Shown here piece by piece: positions 11,701 to 23,362 of a DNA stretch of 64,000 nucleotides; the stretch's first letter is position 1, and the number at the start of each line of letters is the position of its first letter. The stretch spans positions 126,001-190,000 of the forward strand of contig NMRA01000064.1 of assembly GCA_002633005.1 (NCBI GenBank), read 5' to 3'. Origin of the DNA: Phoronis australis. Its lineage: Eukaryota > Phoronida > Phoronidae. The translations under genes were made by a program, and so were the position numbers. The notes beneath the pieces are model-generated. The model ran no database searches. It worked only from the letters and a program-made list of their open reading frames with translations, and had not been told where the DNA came from.

Positions 11701-14700
11701 TTAGCTTTTCCTCTCCATTTTGCAATGATTTAATTTTGTCAGTGATTATGTGGTTATCTCGTCAGATCTCTCATGCCTCGGTGCAGCACGTTCTGAGTTG
11801 TCAAGCCTACATCTTGTTTTATGTCAAGGAGACGGCAGAGAGCACCAAGGTATTACTCAACTTATACCAGTTAGAAATGTCCAACTACAAATGTGAACTC
11901 TTTTAAGTGAATGAGCAGTGTAATTCACAAATGTGATTCTGTTAAGCAAGCAACAAATGTTGGCTACGACATCCAGCGCAGCTGTTAAAAAATGCTGGAA
12001 AATTTGAGCTGTAAACTTGTCTCATTTCATGAGTTGGCTTACTTCAAAAGAATTCAATTCAAAGCACTATCAACTCGTCCTGTTTTTTGTAAATAAACGT
12101 TACAGAAGCCCTTCCTTTGGTTTTATCTAATCATTTGGTTACTGGAAACTTTTCTCTTGAATAAATGCGCATCTTGTTGTTAGTCAATTTCATGTTCATT
12201 TTATTCCAGGCTTCCAATCACAGCATGCAATCTCCCATGCACAACAGTACCTTAAAAACACCCACAAAGTCAAGCTCAAGTAAGTTGATTGGCTGATAAT
12301 GGACTGATGATATGAAGATCTTTTAGTCTGTATTTTAAGCTGTCCTGTGAGTTTAGTGTTAAGTTTTTGCATATTGTCAATTTTGTTTCAAGTCAGCCTA
12401 AGATTCACCTGGGAATGATTTTCTTAAGCGTTTTTAGCTTACAGTAATTTTCTTACCATCACTGAACTTTTCACTTACATTTTGATATTGCTGTTTTTTG
12501 TGTGGTCTCAAAACTATACATGCATATATTAACATAATTTCACTTTACCATTGTGCCTGTTTATTTCAGGTGTAACAAATGGGTTCTCTAAATTAGACCT
12601 GGGCACCCCAGTAAAACGTGAACATTTGGGAGACAACAGAGCAAGCAAGCTTGTCAATGGATCGAAGCACACTTCTCAATCGTTGCCTAAAGTGATACCA
12701 GTGCCACCTAAACAACAACCATCTAAACAGTACCAGCCTTTAGCTGACAACCGATCAAAAATCTCCTTTGGTTTGTCAATGAAAAAAACCACACCAGGGA
12801 ACGAGAAGGTATCAAGTGAGCAGGTATCCACCAAAGGTCAGGATGGGGAGAAATTGTCGAAATTGGTTCCTTATGGAGATGAATCATCTGATTCAGAACG
12901 TGAGAATGGTAAGAGTGAAGGAACAATACATCAAGGGAGTTCAGTCCATAAGAGTTCAGTTGAGACGAAGGCAGCAAGGCTGGGTATTGTTCATAAGAAA
13001 TCTGACACTGCTAATGTTCACCTGAAGACCCCAACAGCGACTGACGTAGTTCCTGGCTCATCAGTACCACTGAGTAAGATCGTGCACAAGGAACCGATCT
13101 GTGTAACACCGCTGAGGAATCTCACACTGGTCACGTCACCGGCTAAGGTCAACTCTACTACGCCCAAGTGGAAGGTTCATAATCACGACGCGCTGGTTTC
13201 ACCGAGCATCGCCTCCGAGACGAGTAACGCCAGCGCGAGCTCCACATCACAATGGCATGTTGAGGATACGAGAATCAAACCCAAAGTGCCAATCCTGCCA
13301 GAGAGTCAACACGTAGGCTGGACAGTACAGGAAGAAGGTAAGCGCGGTGTTGACGCTTCGAAAACGACGGTGAAAGAAAATACGCACACAACACTGACAA
13401 ACGGCCACAAAAGTTGTTCCAAGTCGCCGGAAGTGGAGGATTATTTAGTGGACGTTAGTGATAAGGAGCCCCTTCTGAACTGTTCATCAGACAAGTCGAA
13501 ACATAAGAAGCACAAGAAGAGAAAACACAAAGAACGGGATTCAGATGACGAATACAGTGCTGGCAAGAAGCAAAAAGTTATGGAGAAGGACTGGGTGAGT
13601 AGGGATTCTGGAAGAGGGAAGGATCGTGTTGGCAGTCACAGAGACGGGCATCGCGAAGAAAAAAATAGGTCAGATAGATCTAGTCATGGCCGTAGTTCTG
13701 GAGATAAACGCCATCGAGTGAAATACGATAGCGATGAGTGCAGTGGTGGTGAGTCCAGAAAACACAAGCACAGGGATCATGAAAGAACTCAGGAGAAGCA
13801 CTCGTCCAGCAAACGGCGGCATGATGACGAGAGGAGAGAGTCTCGTCACCATGGTGATGACCGAAAGAAACATGCCAAATATTCAGATGATGGTGATGAT
13901 GACGCTCATTACAGAAGTTCAAAAGAAAGGAAGAGCAGTGGTTCTAAAGAGCACAACGGTCATGGTGATTATAGTGGGAACAGTGGTTACCATCGTAAGA
14001 GGTCAGAGAAGCATGGTATGGGGGAAGATGGCACTGTAGAGTGGGTTGAAGTTACCAAGAAGACGAGCCAAGGTTTGTGTAGTAGAAATGGCCTGTTTTA
14101 AGTGTATTGCATTTGCAGTTACTGGCATTTTGTTTCAGCTGATGGTCAGAAAGTGTTTAGAGCAATAAAGCTGTTGTAGGCATCTAAGTTGGAAACATAT
14201 TACCTTTATATTTCGTCTCTGATGACCAGTTTTCACGTGGGCAATAGTCTGATATAATGTGCCCGCATTTTGAGAACTAGTTTGATGCCTGTTATTTATT
14301 GGGAAACTGGTTCTCAAAATTCGGGCATGTTATATCAGACCATTACTGTCATGTGTGTGACCTGTTGTAACTTAGTTATGAATTTTAAGTGAATGTATAT
14401 GATTGGTGTCGCAACCTACATTAAGGAACTTGTATCAGCTTCCCTCATTCTTACTGTGATGTTGGAATCATTCCTTGCGTAACTCTGCTGGTTGTGCTGG
14501 TGGTCTGTTGAAGTCACAAACTGTTTACTGTTGACTTCGCACAGTGTGCAATCATACCTGGCTGTTGTTTGTCATGTTATTGTTGTTATTTATTTACTCT
14601 CTGTTGCTCTCTTTAGCCGAGTCCAAGTATTGGGATAGCCACATTAAAGATGGTTACAAGAGACCACGGCCTGAGGTTCCTGATGGTAAGAAGGCATTGT

Positions 14701-16844
14701 GGGATGGCAAGAAGATGTCAGAGGTTGCTGCACAGCTGGAGAAGATGTCTTCCAGTCGGGGATATGGAGATAACGGTGAGATGACTCCCGTAGTGAAGTC
14801 TTGTACTGAACTGTCATTGGTGCTTTTTTGTTTTCGTACCTCCCTGCTTAGAAGGGTATAGTTGGAGTTGACACTATTGGTGGTTTGCACTTCAGATATT
14901 TCTCATGCGTGTGCTTATCAAATCTGTGAATGTTATAAGTAAGATTTATTAGTCGCCATGTGTTTGTCACATCACGTGACCTATTAAGTCTGAAAGGTTT
15001 CTGTCTTTAGATAGATTATATATTTTCGATAGGATCTGTTAATGTGCATTTGCATTTGTTTCAATTGGTCATGGTTAGAAGTCAGGTCATGCGTCAAGTT
15101 TCCATGGTGATATATACAGAATGTGATTTCAGTCCTGTATAATCTACAATGGTTTCAGTTACTATGGTTCTGTCTTAGTAATAAACATCAAGAGAGGTGC
15201 TTGCATTCGGATAGAATACACGAGTCTGTGTAGAATTTGGGCACTTTTTTTTTTTAATGTTTATTACGAAATCTTCAGAATACAATGAATATACATAACC
15301 CAGAAAGTGCCAAGAGGCATTAGATTTGGGCACTGAATAGAACCTGTTTTGGTTTTTTAAGTTAAAGAGTTGAGAAGAGTGACAGCTAGAGCTGACTCAT
15401 CCACTAAGCAACATAAGTGGCTGCTTAGGTACCAGCAGAGGCCTGGGTGTACCTTAAGAATAAGCAATGTATTTGGTGTGTGATGAGACAGTCCCACACG
15501 TCAAAGCTAGAGTTTGGCCTCATAAGTTGGGGTTGGCCCTGGTGACGGTATGTGTAAACCTGACCGGTAAATGTTTCTATATATTTATATGTATTTATAT
15601 ATATTTGCCATAGTGAAATCGTGGAATGGTGAGAGTAGCCATGTCAACCAAGACGTTGAGCAGGACAGGTCACGTGCCGAACGTAGAGACAGTGATGACG
15701 AATATGATGCCGACTTTGATCGGGGCAAGACAAAAAAGCACAAGACGCCTAAGGAGGCGCGACCCAGGTCGGAAGGCGGTAACCATTTTCAGTCTTATCA
15801 AGATGATAGGAACTGGACAAAGACACAAGTAAGGTTCTTTAACTTGGAATTTTCCTCTTTTAAGAAGATTGCCTCTTTTTTGGTTTCTATCTCCTCTCAT
15901 TTGATTCCAGTTTCCTCTTTTTTGTCTCTTTTGACTTTATTCATACAAAAAATGTTTCTTGCAGATTATTTGTAGAACGATGCTTCACTCAAAATATTTT
16001 CCTCGTTTTTGTCATTTGTCATTCCAAGCCCTGAATAGTTTTCATCTGAAGTAGTTTCCACTATAGTGAGATCTCAATGGCAACTTCTGTCTCATTTCTT
16101 CCCAGTTTTTGTTGGAAAGGTGTTCTCACTGGGCATAGGGATGAAACAGAAATGTAATCATATTGGGGAATAGATGAAATGGAATCGCAGTCCCATTGGA
16201 GAGTGGATGAAACAAAATTGTGCTTCCATTGGGAGTGGATGAAACAAAAATATGCGTTCTTTTGGAGTGGATGAAACAGAAGAAAGATGGTCACACTGGG
16301 GAATAGGTGGAACTGAATTTCTGTTGTTTGTTAGAGATGTTTGCTCTTTTTGCATAATTTTGTTATTTAAAAATTCCACTGCAGAGCAGTGATAATTAGG
16401 CGTCATTTGTCCAACTAACCTCTGTTACCATCTACAAACAGCTTCATTCAAAGGATCACTACTTTGTTCCAAATTACGTTATTGCACTTTAAATGAGCAG
16501 TAATACTTTTTTTAATTATAACCATGGATTAGACTGTCCACATTGGAGATGGCTTTGTTGTCTTCACATGTGTTCTGTTGTATTGTTTAACATGTTAATT
16601 TTAAAACTTGCTTAGACCGATTGGTTCTCAAGCAACCTTAATTTCCGTGTATATTGAAAAGTGTGGGTTACTATTGCTTTGATTGTTTTAGATGAAAAAC
16701 ACTTACTCCACCTCCATTCACCAACACAGTCATCACAGCCACCATGACCGTGGTCGTAACCATGGCGACCGTAACCATGGCCACTACAGAAGTCACAGTG
16801 GGAATCACAGGCACCACAGCTACGACCACAAACGGCACAACTAA
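5742..16844 (+). CDS. USP36: Ubiquitin carboxyl-terminal hydrolase, USP36/USP42 family (15 coding exons)
   Basis: The gene encodes a cysteine protease (peptidase C19) that removes ubiquitin. Family members act in the nucleus/nucleolus on histone and ribosome-biogenesis substrates. Exons: 5742-5970, 6789-7025, 7526-7642, 8489-8591, 9228-9366, 9659-9741, 10107-10184, 10494-10578, 11336-11461, 11766-11849, 12210-12279, 12570-14072, 14617-14775, 15614-15828, 16692-16844. All junctions are GT-AG with matching phase, giving 3381 nt (1126 residues), which is similar to vertebrate USP36. The N-terminal block 'KILLTELEF' (around residues 38-46) matches the conserved USP36 leader. The Cys box '[10 protein letters not shown]' puts the catalytic Cys near 128. 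The His box 'CGHYTAYI' gives His near 380, and 'FNDCR' gives Asp near 397. The paired zinc-ribbon CxxC motifs are CLGC (254-257) and CSKC (301-304). The C-terminus keeps the family signatures 'LWDGKKMS' and '[13 protein letters not shown]'. USP36 and USP42 are vertebrate duplicates, and this is probably their single invertebrate counterpart. Confidence 0.93.
6789..11849 (+). CDS. USP36: USP catalytic domain exons (exons 2-10 of the USP36-family gene)
   Basis: This segment covers the whole C19 peptidase fold, from the Cys box in exon 2 to the 'AYILFYVKE' closing strand in exon 10. Exon 4 carries the '[11 protein letters not shown]' block and 'DAMQKACL' that are typical of USP36/42. Exon 3 has an extra CxxC (CPLC) in the position where USP36 proteins carry CxxC. 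Catalytic Cys, His and Asp and all four zinc-ribbon Cys are intact, so the enzyme should be active. Confidence 0.9.
7245..7283. repeat. Short inverted repeat in USP intron 2
   Basis: Perfect 11-bp arms, gtgtaaaccag (7245-7255) and ctggtttacac (7273-7283), are separated by 17 bases. This is probably a remnant of a small foldback element. Confidence 0.6.
8925..9124. mobile_element. MITE-like repeat in USP intron 4 (copy a)
   Basis: This ~200-bp sequence is similar over its whole length to 15841-16030. Shared blocks include 'ttcctcttttttggttt', 'ttgatt-ccagtttcctc', 'attcatacaaaa' and 'gtcattccag'. The ends form short imperfect terminal inverted repeats (cttggaat / attccag). There is no coding capacity. 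It behaves as a non-autonomous DNA transposon inserted twice in the same gene. Confidence 0.65.
12570..14072 (+). CDS. USP36: Long linker exon of USP36-family gene (disordered, basic, Ser-rich)
   Basis: This is a single 1503-nt exon, by far the largest of the gene. It encodes about 500 residues with no folded domain. It is rich in Ser, Lys, Asp and His, with basic clusters such as '[13 protein letters not shown]' that look like nuclear or nucleolar localisation signals, and repeated Asp/Ser phosphorylation-type stretches. The equivalent region in known USP36 is also long, disordered and basic. The donor at 14073 joins to the acceptor before 14617 and completes an Ala codon. Confidence 0.85.
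14246..14341. mobile_element. Small hairpin element (copy a)
   Basis: The arms 'tctgatataatgtgcccgca' and its near reverse complement ending 'ggcatgttatatcaga' enclose 'ttttgagaacta' / 'tggttctcaaaa'. This makes a stem of about 38 bp around a 20-bp loop. A related hairpin lies at 34672-34737. The element is in the USP intron between 14072 and 14617. Confidence 0.65.
14617..16844 (+). CDS. USP36: C-terminal exons 13-15 of USP36-family gene
   Basis: Exon 13 (14617-14775) has the '[10 protein letters not shown]' motif. Exon 14 (15614-15828) has '[15 protein letters not shown]' followed by 'NHFQSYQ'. Together they match the conserved extreme C-terminus of USP36/USP42. Exon 15 (16692-16844) adds a His/Ser/Arg-rich tail of 50 residues and ends at TAA 16842-16844. 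Exon 15 has no family counterpart that I recognise, so its sequence is the least certain part, although its phase and acceptor fit. Confidence 0.8.
15841..16030. mobile_element. MITE-like repeat in USP intron 14 (copy b)
   Basis: This is the second copy of the element at 8925-9124. It starts only about 12 bases after the exon 14 splice donor (15829). Its terminal inverted repeats, cttggaat at 15843-15850 and attccaag at 16021-16028, are better preserved than in copy a. Confidence 0.65.
16140..16320. repeat. Degenerate ~40-bp tandem repeat in USP intron 14
   Basis: Units around 'ggagtggatgaaacaaaa' plus 'cattggg' recur four to five times with variable spacing. No coding function is seen. Confidence 0.55.
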
Positions 16845-17470
16845 ATCCAGGAAGTGTATCGGTTGCTGTGTATCTGTCTGCTGTTACTTTATTAGTGTGA
16901 CTCTCACACTGGCCTTGTTATTGGCCTTGATAGATTCAATTGATCAGTCCATACAAAGGTGTGAATGGGCAACATTGAATTCTGCTAGATACAACAGTGT
17001 ATGTCTGGAGTCCATATTGGGCTGAGCAGCTGTAATACGTTGTACATACGAGTGATTTTTCACTCTGTGGAAGGAATTTTAAAAGTGAATAATCTGTTAC
17101 CTATTTTTATAGAAGTATGAGGTAAAGACACTGAGTCTTTAATATGTGATCAATGTGTTGTTACTTCTGCCTTTCAGGCCACACAAAATTTGGTATTGTT
17201 TCCGGAAATGTGCAAATGAATCGAACGTTGGCAATATTTATATGTGCAGTTGTTTTGTTCTGGATGTGTTTTATGGAAGGATGTGTTGAGGTTGTTTTGT
17301 ATGAATTATGCCTATAATGTGTGTCGATCAAAGCGATGTGAATAGCTTTTGTCATCAGTACTCTCTTTGTATATGAGCTTGGTAGTAAAACACAGGATAT
17401 TTAGTTTTTTATGCAAAGATTTTTTGAGCTGTGGGAGTCGGGCAGCTACTGGTGTTGGGCTTCACTCACT
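16845..17470 (+). other. USP36: Likely 3' UTR of USP36-family gene
   Basis: No other gene-like frame follows the TAA. An AATAAA occurs at 18206-18211, which would make a long 3' UTR that includes the 37-bp minisatellite. The transcript end cannot be fixed from sequence alone. Confidence 0.4.
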
Positions 17471-17768
17471 TTGGGAAAGAAGACATCCCCACGTTTACAT
17501 GTAGATATTGGGTGAGAAGATATCCCCACATTTACATGTAGACATTGGGTGTGAAGATATCCCCACATTTACATGTGGACATTGGGTGATAAGATATCTC
17601 CATATTTACATGTAGACATTGGGTAAGAAGATATCCCCACGTTTACATGTATGTTTTGGGCAATAAGATATCCCCACATTTATATGTAGATAATAGGTGA
17701 GAAGATACACCCGCATTTACGTGTAGATATTGTGTGAGAAGGTACCCCCAGTTACATGTAGACATTGC
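17471..17768. repeat. 37-bp minisatellite, about 8 units
   Basis: The unit is close to 'gatatccccacatttacatg' followed by 'tagacattgggtgagaa'. It is repeated head to tail without unique spacers, and the outer units are more diverged. Confidence 0.85.
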
Positions 17769-20700
17769 CTTGACTTAAAATGCCGCTAGACCAGGTTACA
17801 TTCAAGGTCTCAAAGACTGGTCAGTAATGCTCATAGTTGACCTCATTTCAGTTTGTTTTTATTATTAGAAAACCCATGTTCACCCCAGATGTTGTCTGAT
17901 TCTAAAAGTTCATGGATCCTTAATTCATTTTGTTAGTTTAGGAAACGGGGCATGTTATTGAATTTGTAACATAAACTTAATGGGTGTGTTTGAGTGTGTG
18001 AAAGTATTGTGGCACATGTATTGTAGTCTGAAAGTGTAGTTAAATGCAACAAAAAATAGTATTTTTATGAATGTTATAACGCCTGTTCGTATTGTGTCAG
18101 TTTCAGCAATAATTTGCCGAAGGAAATGCTTATTGTCACGTGACTGACCTATTTTTGATTGGAATTTATTGTGGGCCATTTCTGAATGTCAGGGTTGAAA
18201 AGGCCAATAAAATAGACAATTTTCTCATGCGTTTCTTGGTCTGTTGAGAGTTAGTTGTTTTTGGTAAGCAAAGTTTTGAGACATGTTTAAAAGCAGAAGG
18301 CCTAATCCAACTTTTGTTTTTAGCTGGCTAAACTGGACAAAATGGAGCTTTACCAGAAGTAGGAAGGGTGTAGTATTTGCATTTAGTGGTTGAGGGTCAG
18401 ACTCTAATAGTCTGACCATTTATTGGTTGTATGACAGAATGCAAAAACTTTAAGACTAAATAGTATGGCCAAAAAATGAACACTACAGATCAGGTGCCTA
18501 TTTCAGACATATTTTTAATTTCAGCCAGTTTTAAAATAAGATTTAAATTCGTCTCAAGTCCTTTTAAGAAAGATCTTAAATTTAAGTATTGTCTGAATTT
18601 TGGCTAACTCACTGGGTGTGGAAGTTTCGAATTGGAAGTTGAGACAGGGCTTAGACTTGAGTAAAAAAATGAACTTAAGTCCGAGACCTCTGGAGTGGCC
18701 TTGAATTACTGTTACTTCCTCTACTCTGTGGTGATCTATTTGTTGTCATTGGTGAAAGGAGTGAGATTATGTTGAGTCATGTTTTATATCCTCTCCATTT
18801 ATGTGCTGGTTTCACTTTAGTCATACTTGTGTTGGTTAATTACACTGCGTGTAACATTTCAGTCCATAAATGAATTAATCATATTTTCTGGTGAACCACA
18901 TAATGTGTGTAGGTCAAATATCAAAATTGTGAATAAAAATTGCAACTACCTGTACTTTACATTTTTATTTGGTGAGATATGCCTATTTTTCAAGGCTCGT
19001 TTTAGGGCATATGGTTATATTTTTTAAAACTGTTTTAGCGATATTCTCATCAATGTTGTATAAACACAATCTGTTCTTGTGTGTTGAATAATCTCTAATC
19101 TTTGGTTAGGTAGAAATAATCCATTATTTGATTGATCAAGTTGTCAAAAGATTTGGCCGTTTCTTCACCTATGTGTATGGCACCCCATCCAGCTTGTCAT
19201 TTTTTGTGCCTGCAGTACATATCTTATCCAACAGTAAAACTTATTGCTTTAAAGTGGCAAATTAAAGCGTGGTAATATCTAAAATAGTGATTTGCGTGCC
19301 AGCTGTGTACAATTATTGGATGAGGTCCTTGAATGTACTAAGTAAATAAATGATCAAGAGGGGGCGCTATGATACTTCGGAATGTTGTGGGGTACTCGCT
19401 ATATTTTTGATTGCAGTTGAAGCGGGGAATTTATGATACTGACCCGTCCAGAGAATGGTTTTGAAAAGGGGGACCTTTCCATAGTGGTTCAGAAAACATC
19501 ACCATTTGTAGGGTCGAGGTCATACACGTAAGCCTTTCGTGAGCCCGTATTATAAAATTTACAAACCGATGCGTGTAGGCATATTTAAGGGAGAAAAATG
19601 TCCCGCTCCACACCCATGGACACTCCCAAAAATAACGGTTCAGTTCTAATTTATGAAGGATGTAATTTTGCTATCCAACAATGGTAGCTATTTCCGGGTG
19701 TCACCCCAGAAATGTTAAAATCAAACTTGAATTTGTTTATTAAATAATATTTGTTTTAAAAGAGGATATGACGTTGGAAGTGGTTACTGGGATTTGACTT
19801 ATCTAGCTTTCTATGTAATACGTTTTATGAAGGCTTCAACTAAAATAAAGCGGAAATAACGAGTAACCATAGCGCTTGAAGTGAGCAAAGCTAGGTTGAA
19901 CGAATACAGCATGACTTGCATTCAGACATGCAAGCGAAACCACGTGCTAGCACACATAAGTCACCAATAATTTCACATTTTCGTTGTTTCAGCCATTTGA
20001 TTTCCGCCCTGGTTTTGTGAGTTCTTTCGTAATATGAAAATAAATTTCTCTCACTCTCTAGTGCATCAGTTTGACATTTGACAGTGTCGCATATTTTAGT
20101 GACGCACCTTAGTGGGGGCGTTTTGGGACGCAATAGGAGAACCATAAGGAAATTTTCTTAATTATTTTTAATTCTTTGTTTTTATTTCCTTCTTAGATTA
20201 AACATTTAAGAAAAAGATTTGTCTATATATAACAGGCAAGAGTATGTTGTGTTCACCGCAGTACCTCATACATTTCAGCCTCTGAAACTAAAAGTGCGTT
20301 ACTAACTGACCATGGTCACCTGTACACACCTGTTGTGACTGTTTGGTAACATGGACGGTAACTGTTGACTTTGTGACTAAAACAAGTCCCGTGCTCTGCG
20401 GATCCAGTGATCTATTTACTCATCCTTTCGTTAAGTCAGCAATCGACGTTTTGGGTAATCAGATTAAGACTTGTTCACCTAAAAGCACATTGCTTGGTTA
20501 GTAAAAGTACACTTGTACATTGTAGGTGGACGAGGAAGCGAGAATAGTAATTTAACTTCAAGACTGGAACTGTGAGTGGCTGATAATTATAGTGCAAAAT
20601 TCAAATCTCAGTTTACCTGACTTAGGAACCATTTGCTGTATACTAAATAGAAACTGTTCGCAACTTCCCATTTAGTGGACTTATAGGGACAATACTAATT

Positions 20701-20934
20701 GCTACGTTCTAATTTATGATTGTGACTCTCCATTTGCGCATTAACCACGGACAACTATTGACTGCATTTCGTAGTTTCGACAATTGGAATTTGTTTGCTG
20801 CAACTTTTTCCGTGTGACTTGCATTCTTGTTTTTAAAGCCTGTGTTAGGTTCTAAACATCTGTTGCCCTGGTTGGGCTACTAAGGGGAAATTTATGAATC
20901 ACTTATCCAATTATAGATAAGTTCAAGCACCTGG
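17769..20934. other. Intergenic region
   Basis: No protein-coding exon is recognised. The AATAAA at 18206-18211 may end the USP transcript. The 19.9-20.9 kb part must contain the promoter and leader of the following gene. It shows no clear TATA element. Confidence 0.45.
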
Positions 20935-22639
20935 ATGATGGAGCCGATACTCGACGGACGACAACAAGGGGAAAGAGCTTCTACATCTGGAAATCGCGAC
21001 ATTCAAAGTGGAATTTCTTTGGATGGTTTTCTGGGAGGGGAGAGTAACGACTGGCAAGAGATTGAATTAACTGAACCAGATCCGCTACGCAAACCAACGT
21101 ATTTAGAACGGAAAGATTATACGAGTGACGTGAATGGCAAAATTACTGTTGGTTCCAGCGCAAATGGTTTATACGGGAACTTCAGAGTTAAACGGCAAGC
21201 TTGGTCAGGTGAATCTCATGATGACGCAAAATCATCACCGCGGTCAATAAAACAGCGAAGAAGTCATACAAAAATACGTGGTGTTTTTGGGAGAGGTAAA
21301 ATGTCGTCTGCTTGGCGGGCAAACAAAGTTTCTCCACGAAGTCCTGTCCATGGAAAACCAACTTCAGAAAGACACACCACACACGCGAAGCAAAAGACAG
21401 TCAAACGAAGGGGCAACATGACGTCAAATGCAGCTGAGGTATGGAAAACAAAGTTACAAAGACGGAGCAATAAAATTGACTGGATTGACGAGGAACCAGA
21501 CTTAAATAATAACAAAAAAACAATTGCACACAGTAGTTCCGAAATTTTAACTAACACAAAAGAAGAGGAAAATGTTTCGAACGACCAACCAAGCGTAGGC
21601 ATTTACGACACAAAGACTGAGACATCAAGTTTAAACGAGAATTTAATGAATTCCCGTACTTCAGTAGCAATTCTAGTAAGCGGTGTCACGGCGTCTGCTT
21701 TTCCCTTCCCAGCCATAGGTAACACTTACGTAATATCCGAATCTCCTTCACCACAATCCGAGAAGAAAATAATAGGTAGCACTGACGAATGGGCAAAGCC
21801 AGTTGGTGATCCACGACCGCAAACGAATGTTCCGGTAGCGATACTGCTAGCCGGCGTGAAAGCCGCCAAAGTCGGATTTCCTCTTGACGAACTTACAGAC
21901 GAACCTCCTCTTGAAATGGAGGAAATATCAGATGATGAATTAACCGATCATGAACACGTTATGACGGAAAAGAACCAAACAGAAATGTACTTTGGAACAG
22001 CCAGCTTTACAAGTCAGGTGTGTGCACAAGAACATTCTTTGTTATTATGATAGTTAATGAAGATCATCATTATCATCAGCAACACCAACATCACCATCAT
22101 CATTCTCTTCATCATCACCGTCATCTTCTTCATCATCATCTACATCATCAACATCATCTTCATCATCAACATCATCTTCATCACCCTTTATCTTTTTCAT
22201 CATCATCTTCATCATCCGGGCATCATGCCCTACCGTCATAATCATTGTCATCATTATCATCGTTGTCATCATAATCATTAGTATTTTCGCAATTCACTTT
22301 ATCATTATAACTCTTACTATTGGAGGGTCATTTATGATGCGAAAGTTAGTCACTAACACATCCAACTGGGCATTAAATTAATGAAGTGAGATGTTCAAAT
22401 GTAGTTTGAAAGTAAGTTGTTTCTGTTAAAAATTATCTCTGTGATTCTGAATTATGAAGCAGATTTAACCATAAGAATTCTACGATTTGTATACTGATTA
22501 TAAAATGTGTAACTGTATTCACAAAAAGTTGCGAACATTTTGTGATGCTTGGTTTCAGGCAAACGGTCAAGGGACCATTCGAAGCGTTAGTAGAAGTATG
22601 TCCAAGTACAGATACCAGCAAGAGGCGTCAGGCGAATGA
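20935..22639 (+). CDS. Two-exon gene, protein of unknown function (387 residues)
   Basis: Exon 1 is 20935-22017 (ATG ATG start; the second ATG at 20938 is equally possible). The donor CAG|GTGTGT is in phase 0. Exon 2 is 22559-22639, after 'gcttggtttcag', and adds 26 residues before TGA. The protein is hydrophilic and disordered, with basic Arg/Lys/Ser-rich stretches, and has no signal peptide or membrane helix. It contains an internal duplication: 'SVAILVSGVTASAFPFP' and 'PVAILLAGVKAAKVGFP', about 70 residues apart, each a short hydrophobic segment in an otherwise polar chain. I do not recognise the family. The long open frame in AT-rich DNA and the conserved repeat argue that it is a real gene. 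Exon 2 is less certain than exon 1. Confidence 0.6.
22055..22281. repeat. (ATC)n-type microsatellite
   Basis: This is an imperfect cat/atc trinucleotide run inside the intron of the two-exon gene. Poly-His, poly-Ile and Asp/Glu-rich frames across it are artefacts of the repeat. Confidence 0.9.
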
Positions 22640-22781
22640 ATGAGTAACTCGGACATTCTCTGGAGGACGTTACGTCGTTACTGACAATATGAATAACTAC
22701 AAGTATTAAGTAAATATTACACCGGAACCGACGGTATATGGCAAGGATTTGAAAGTATTCAGTGAATTTAATACAAATGTT

Positions 22782-22988
22782 GCTTGTACCTCTAGTATAC
22801 TGTGGCTTGTACCTCTAGTATACTGTGGCTTGTACCTGTAGGTGACTTTTACCTCTAGTATACTGTGGCTTCTATATCTAGTATACTGTGGCTTTTACCT
22901 CTAGTATACTGTGGCTTGTACCTCTAGTATACTGTGGCTTGTACCTCTAGGTGACTTTTACCTCTAGTATACTGTGGCTTCTATCTCT
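22782..22988. repeat. 23-bp minisatellite with higher-order pattern, cut by gap
   Basis: The base unit is 'gcttgtacctctagtatact' plus 'gtg', repeated about eight times. A longer variant carrying 'taggtgacttttacctctag' appears twice, which indicates a higher-order unit. The array runs directly into an N gap, so its true length is unknown. Confidence 0.85.
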
Positions 22989-23362
22989 NNNNNNNNNNNN
23001 NNNNNNNNNNNNNNNNNNNNNNNNNNNNNNNNNNNNNNNNNNNNNNNNNNNNNNNNNNNNNNNNNNNNNNNNNNNNNNNNNNNNNNNNNNNNNNNNNNNN
23101 NNNNNNNNNNNNNNNNNNNNNNNNNNNNNNNNNNNNNNNNNNNNNNNNNNNNNNNNNNNNNNNNNNNNNNNNNNNNNNNNNNNNNNNNNNNNNNNNNNNN
23201 NNNNNNNNNNNNNNNNNNNNNNNNNNNNNNNNNNNNNNNNNNNNNNNNNNNNNNNNNNNNNNNNNNNNNNNNNNNNNNNNNNNNNNNNNNNNNNNNNNNN
23301 NNNNNNNNNNNNNNNNNNNNNNNNNNNNNNNNNNNNNNNNNNNNNNNNNNNNNNNNNNNNNN
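22989..23362. other. Assembly gap (374 N)
   Basis: This is unsequenced DNA at the edge of a minisatellite, probably unresolved repeat. Confidence 0.99.

Noticed and set aside
17471-17768. CRISPR-like regular array
   Set aside because: Units are contiguous with no unique spacers, and the genome is eukaryotic. It is a minisatellite.
22020-22281. Poly-His/poly-Ile/poly-Asp frames
   Set aside because: These are products of an ATC microsatellite in an intron.
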